Below are positions 63,203 through 64,000 of a stretch of 64,000 bases of DNA, one piece after another. Source of the DNA: CAVQZC01 sp963718315 (GTDB lineage Bacteria; Actinomycetota; Thermoleophilia; Gaiellales; JAICJC01); contig CAVQZC010000010.1 of assembly GCA_963718315.1 (NCBI GenBank), positions 372,001-436,000 of the forward strand. The letters are read 5' to 3'. Both the position numbers and the translations under genes were made by a program. The notes beneath the pieces are model-generated. The model was not told where the DNA came from. It saw nothing but the letters and a program-made list of their open reading frames with translations, and made no database searches. The stretch's first letter is position 1. Each line of letters begins with the position of its first letter.

Positions 63203-64000
63203 CTACCGACGTGCCGTGCCCGGCGCAGGCTCGGCGACCGGCGTCAGCGGCCGGCCGGTTCGCTGCCAGGCAAGCACGTTCTCGGCCTGCCCGCGCAGGT
63301 AGGCGGCGGTCGACGCGTCGGACAGGTAGGCGACGTGCGGGGTTGCGAGCACCCGGGGATGGTGAAGCAGCGGCGACGCCGGGTCGGGCGGCTCCGGGTC
63401 GAACACATCCAGCGCAGCCCCGGCAAGGCGGTCGGAGTCCAGGGCCTCCAGCAACGCCTGGGGCTCGACAAGCCCGCCACGCGACACGTTGACCAGGTAG
63501 CTCCCCGGTCGCATCAGCGCGAACGTGCGCTCGCCGGCAAGGTGCCGGGTGCCGGCGTCCAGCGGAAGGTGAAGCGACACGATGTCGGCGGCGGCGAAGG
63601 CGTCGTCCACGTCGCAGCGCTCCACTGCCTGCGGCCACGCCGTCGCCGGCAGCAGCGGGTCGGCGCCCACCACCCGCCCGGCAATCGGGAGCATCAGCTC
63701 GGCGAAGCGGCGGCCGATGCGGCCGAGCCCGACTGCGGCGACTGTCAGCTCCCGCATCTGCCGCGGCGGGTTGGGCAGCAGACCCCACTCGCCGGCCCGG
63801 ACGCTGCGGTCGTAGAACGGGAGCTGCCTCGCCAGCGCCAGGCTCATCGCCAGCGCGTGCTCTGCCACCTCGTCGCTGGCGGCTCCGGGCACGTTGGCCA
63901 CCCACACCCCAAGCTCGCGCGCCGCGTCGAGATCGACGTTCTCGTAGCCGACCGAGTCGGTGGCCACGATCGCGACCGCCGGCAGGGTCTCCAGCACGAC
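63203..64000 (-). CDS. D-2-hydroxyacid dehydrogenase, C-terminal part (cut by window edge)
   Basis: The gene is read from beyond the right edge; about 266 residues are visible. The NAD-binding motif is VGLGRIGRRFAELMLPIAGR. Further marks are VPGAASDEVAEHALAMSLAL, the Arg in VNVSRGGLVE, the Glu in FDPEPPDP and the catalytic His in LATPHVAYLSD. This is the D-isomer-specific 2-hydroxyacid dehydrogenase family (phosphoglycerate dehydrogenase and relatives). It converges on the potC end with 21 bases between. Its substrate is not clear. Confidence 0.88.
   Translation of the reverse strand, partial: VVLETLPAVAIVATDSVGYENVDLDAARELGVWVANVPGAASDEVAEHALAMSLALARQLPFYDRSVRAGEWGLLPNPPRQMRELTVAAVGLGRIGRRFAELMLPIAGRVVGADPLLPATAWPQAVERCDVDDAFAAADIVSLHLPLDAGTRHLAGERTFALMRPGSYLVNVSRGGLVEPQALLEALDSDRLAGAALDVFDPEPPDPASPLLHHPRVLATPHVAYLSDASTAAYLRGQAENVLAWQRTGRPLTPVAEPAPGTARR

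Overview
The window looks like a chromosomal segment of a high-GC soil actinobacterium. The evidence is the uniformly GC-rich codon use, an actinobacterial-type SOS box in front of lexA, a bacterial type-A RNase P RNA, many secreted beta-propeller and glycine-rich proteins, and fragments of fibronectin-III proteins of the kind common in Thermoleophilia. The class is an inference. No ribosomal RNA, CRISPR array, phage module or intact insertion sequence is visible.

Layout. (1) 1-7.1 kb is a patchwork: the tail of an MMPL transporter, a 47-nt 3' half of tRNA-Ala(CGC), a HAD phosphatase, a helical protein and an orphan ArsA ATPase. Two families of direct repeats run through it. One is a second copy of the 3' end and terminator of rnpB, which stands complete at 6775-7121. 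This looks like repeated integration next to rnpB. (2) 7.1-9.5 kb holds lexA, a zinc-ribbon protein, a PotD-like binding protein and a small YtkA-like protein on the minus strand, reading toward rnpB. (3) 10-23 kb is rich in exported proteins: a glycine-rich Ig-like protein, three beta-propeller proteins, an SSI-like lipoprotein and a protein with an HEVGE motif. It also has long gene-poor stretches, a decayed fibronectin-III gene and an IS3 scrap that ends one propeller gene. (4) 23-38 kb has cupins, an MMPL exporter, small proteins, two large polytopic membrane proteins (one of the YfhO type), an Lrp regulator divergent from azlCD, and a PQQ-like lipoprotein. (5) 37.5-52 kb is metabolic: an MBL hydrolase and TetR pair, a P450, an MFS exporter, gamma-glutamyltransferase, a sulfatase divergent from its probable formylglycine-generating enzyme, a dimethylargininase-like hydrolase coupled to a quinone-reductase-like MDR, and a second TetR divergent from a GNAT gene. 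(6) 52-57 kb holds an ECF sigma factor followed by a small protein resembling RiPP leader peptides of the nitrile-hydratase type. Close by are a cyclic-nucleotide-binding protein, a cytoplasmic subtilisin and a GAF protein. This is the best candidate for an undescribed system. (7) 57-64 kb has small enzymes, a polyamine-type ABC transporter (potD, potB, potC) and the 3' part of a 2-hydroxyacid dehydrogenase.

Data quality matters for reading this window. Several otherwise well-conserved genes carry one or two single-base indels (near 22803, 23608, 24662, 25801, 32501, 34733, 39210, 45803 and 51200). The pot transporter at 60.6-63.1 kb carries ten or more in its first 420 bases alone, while its protein sequence is conserved in alternating frames. 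That pattern suggests sequence error rather than gene decay, so these genes are annotated at full length.
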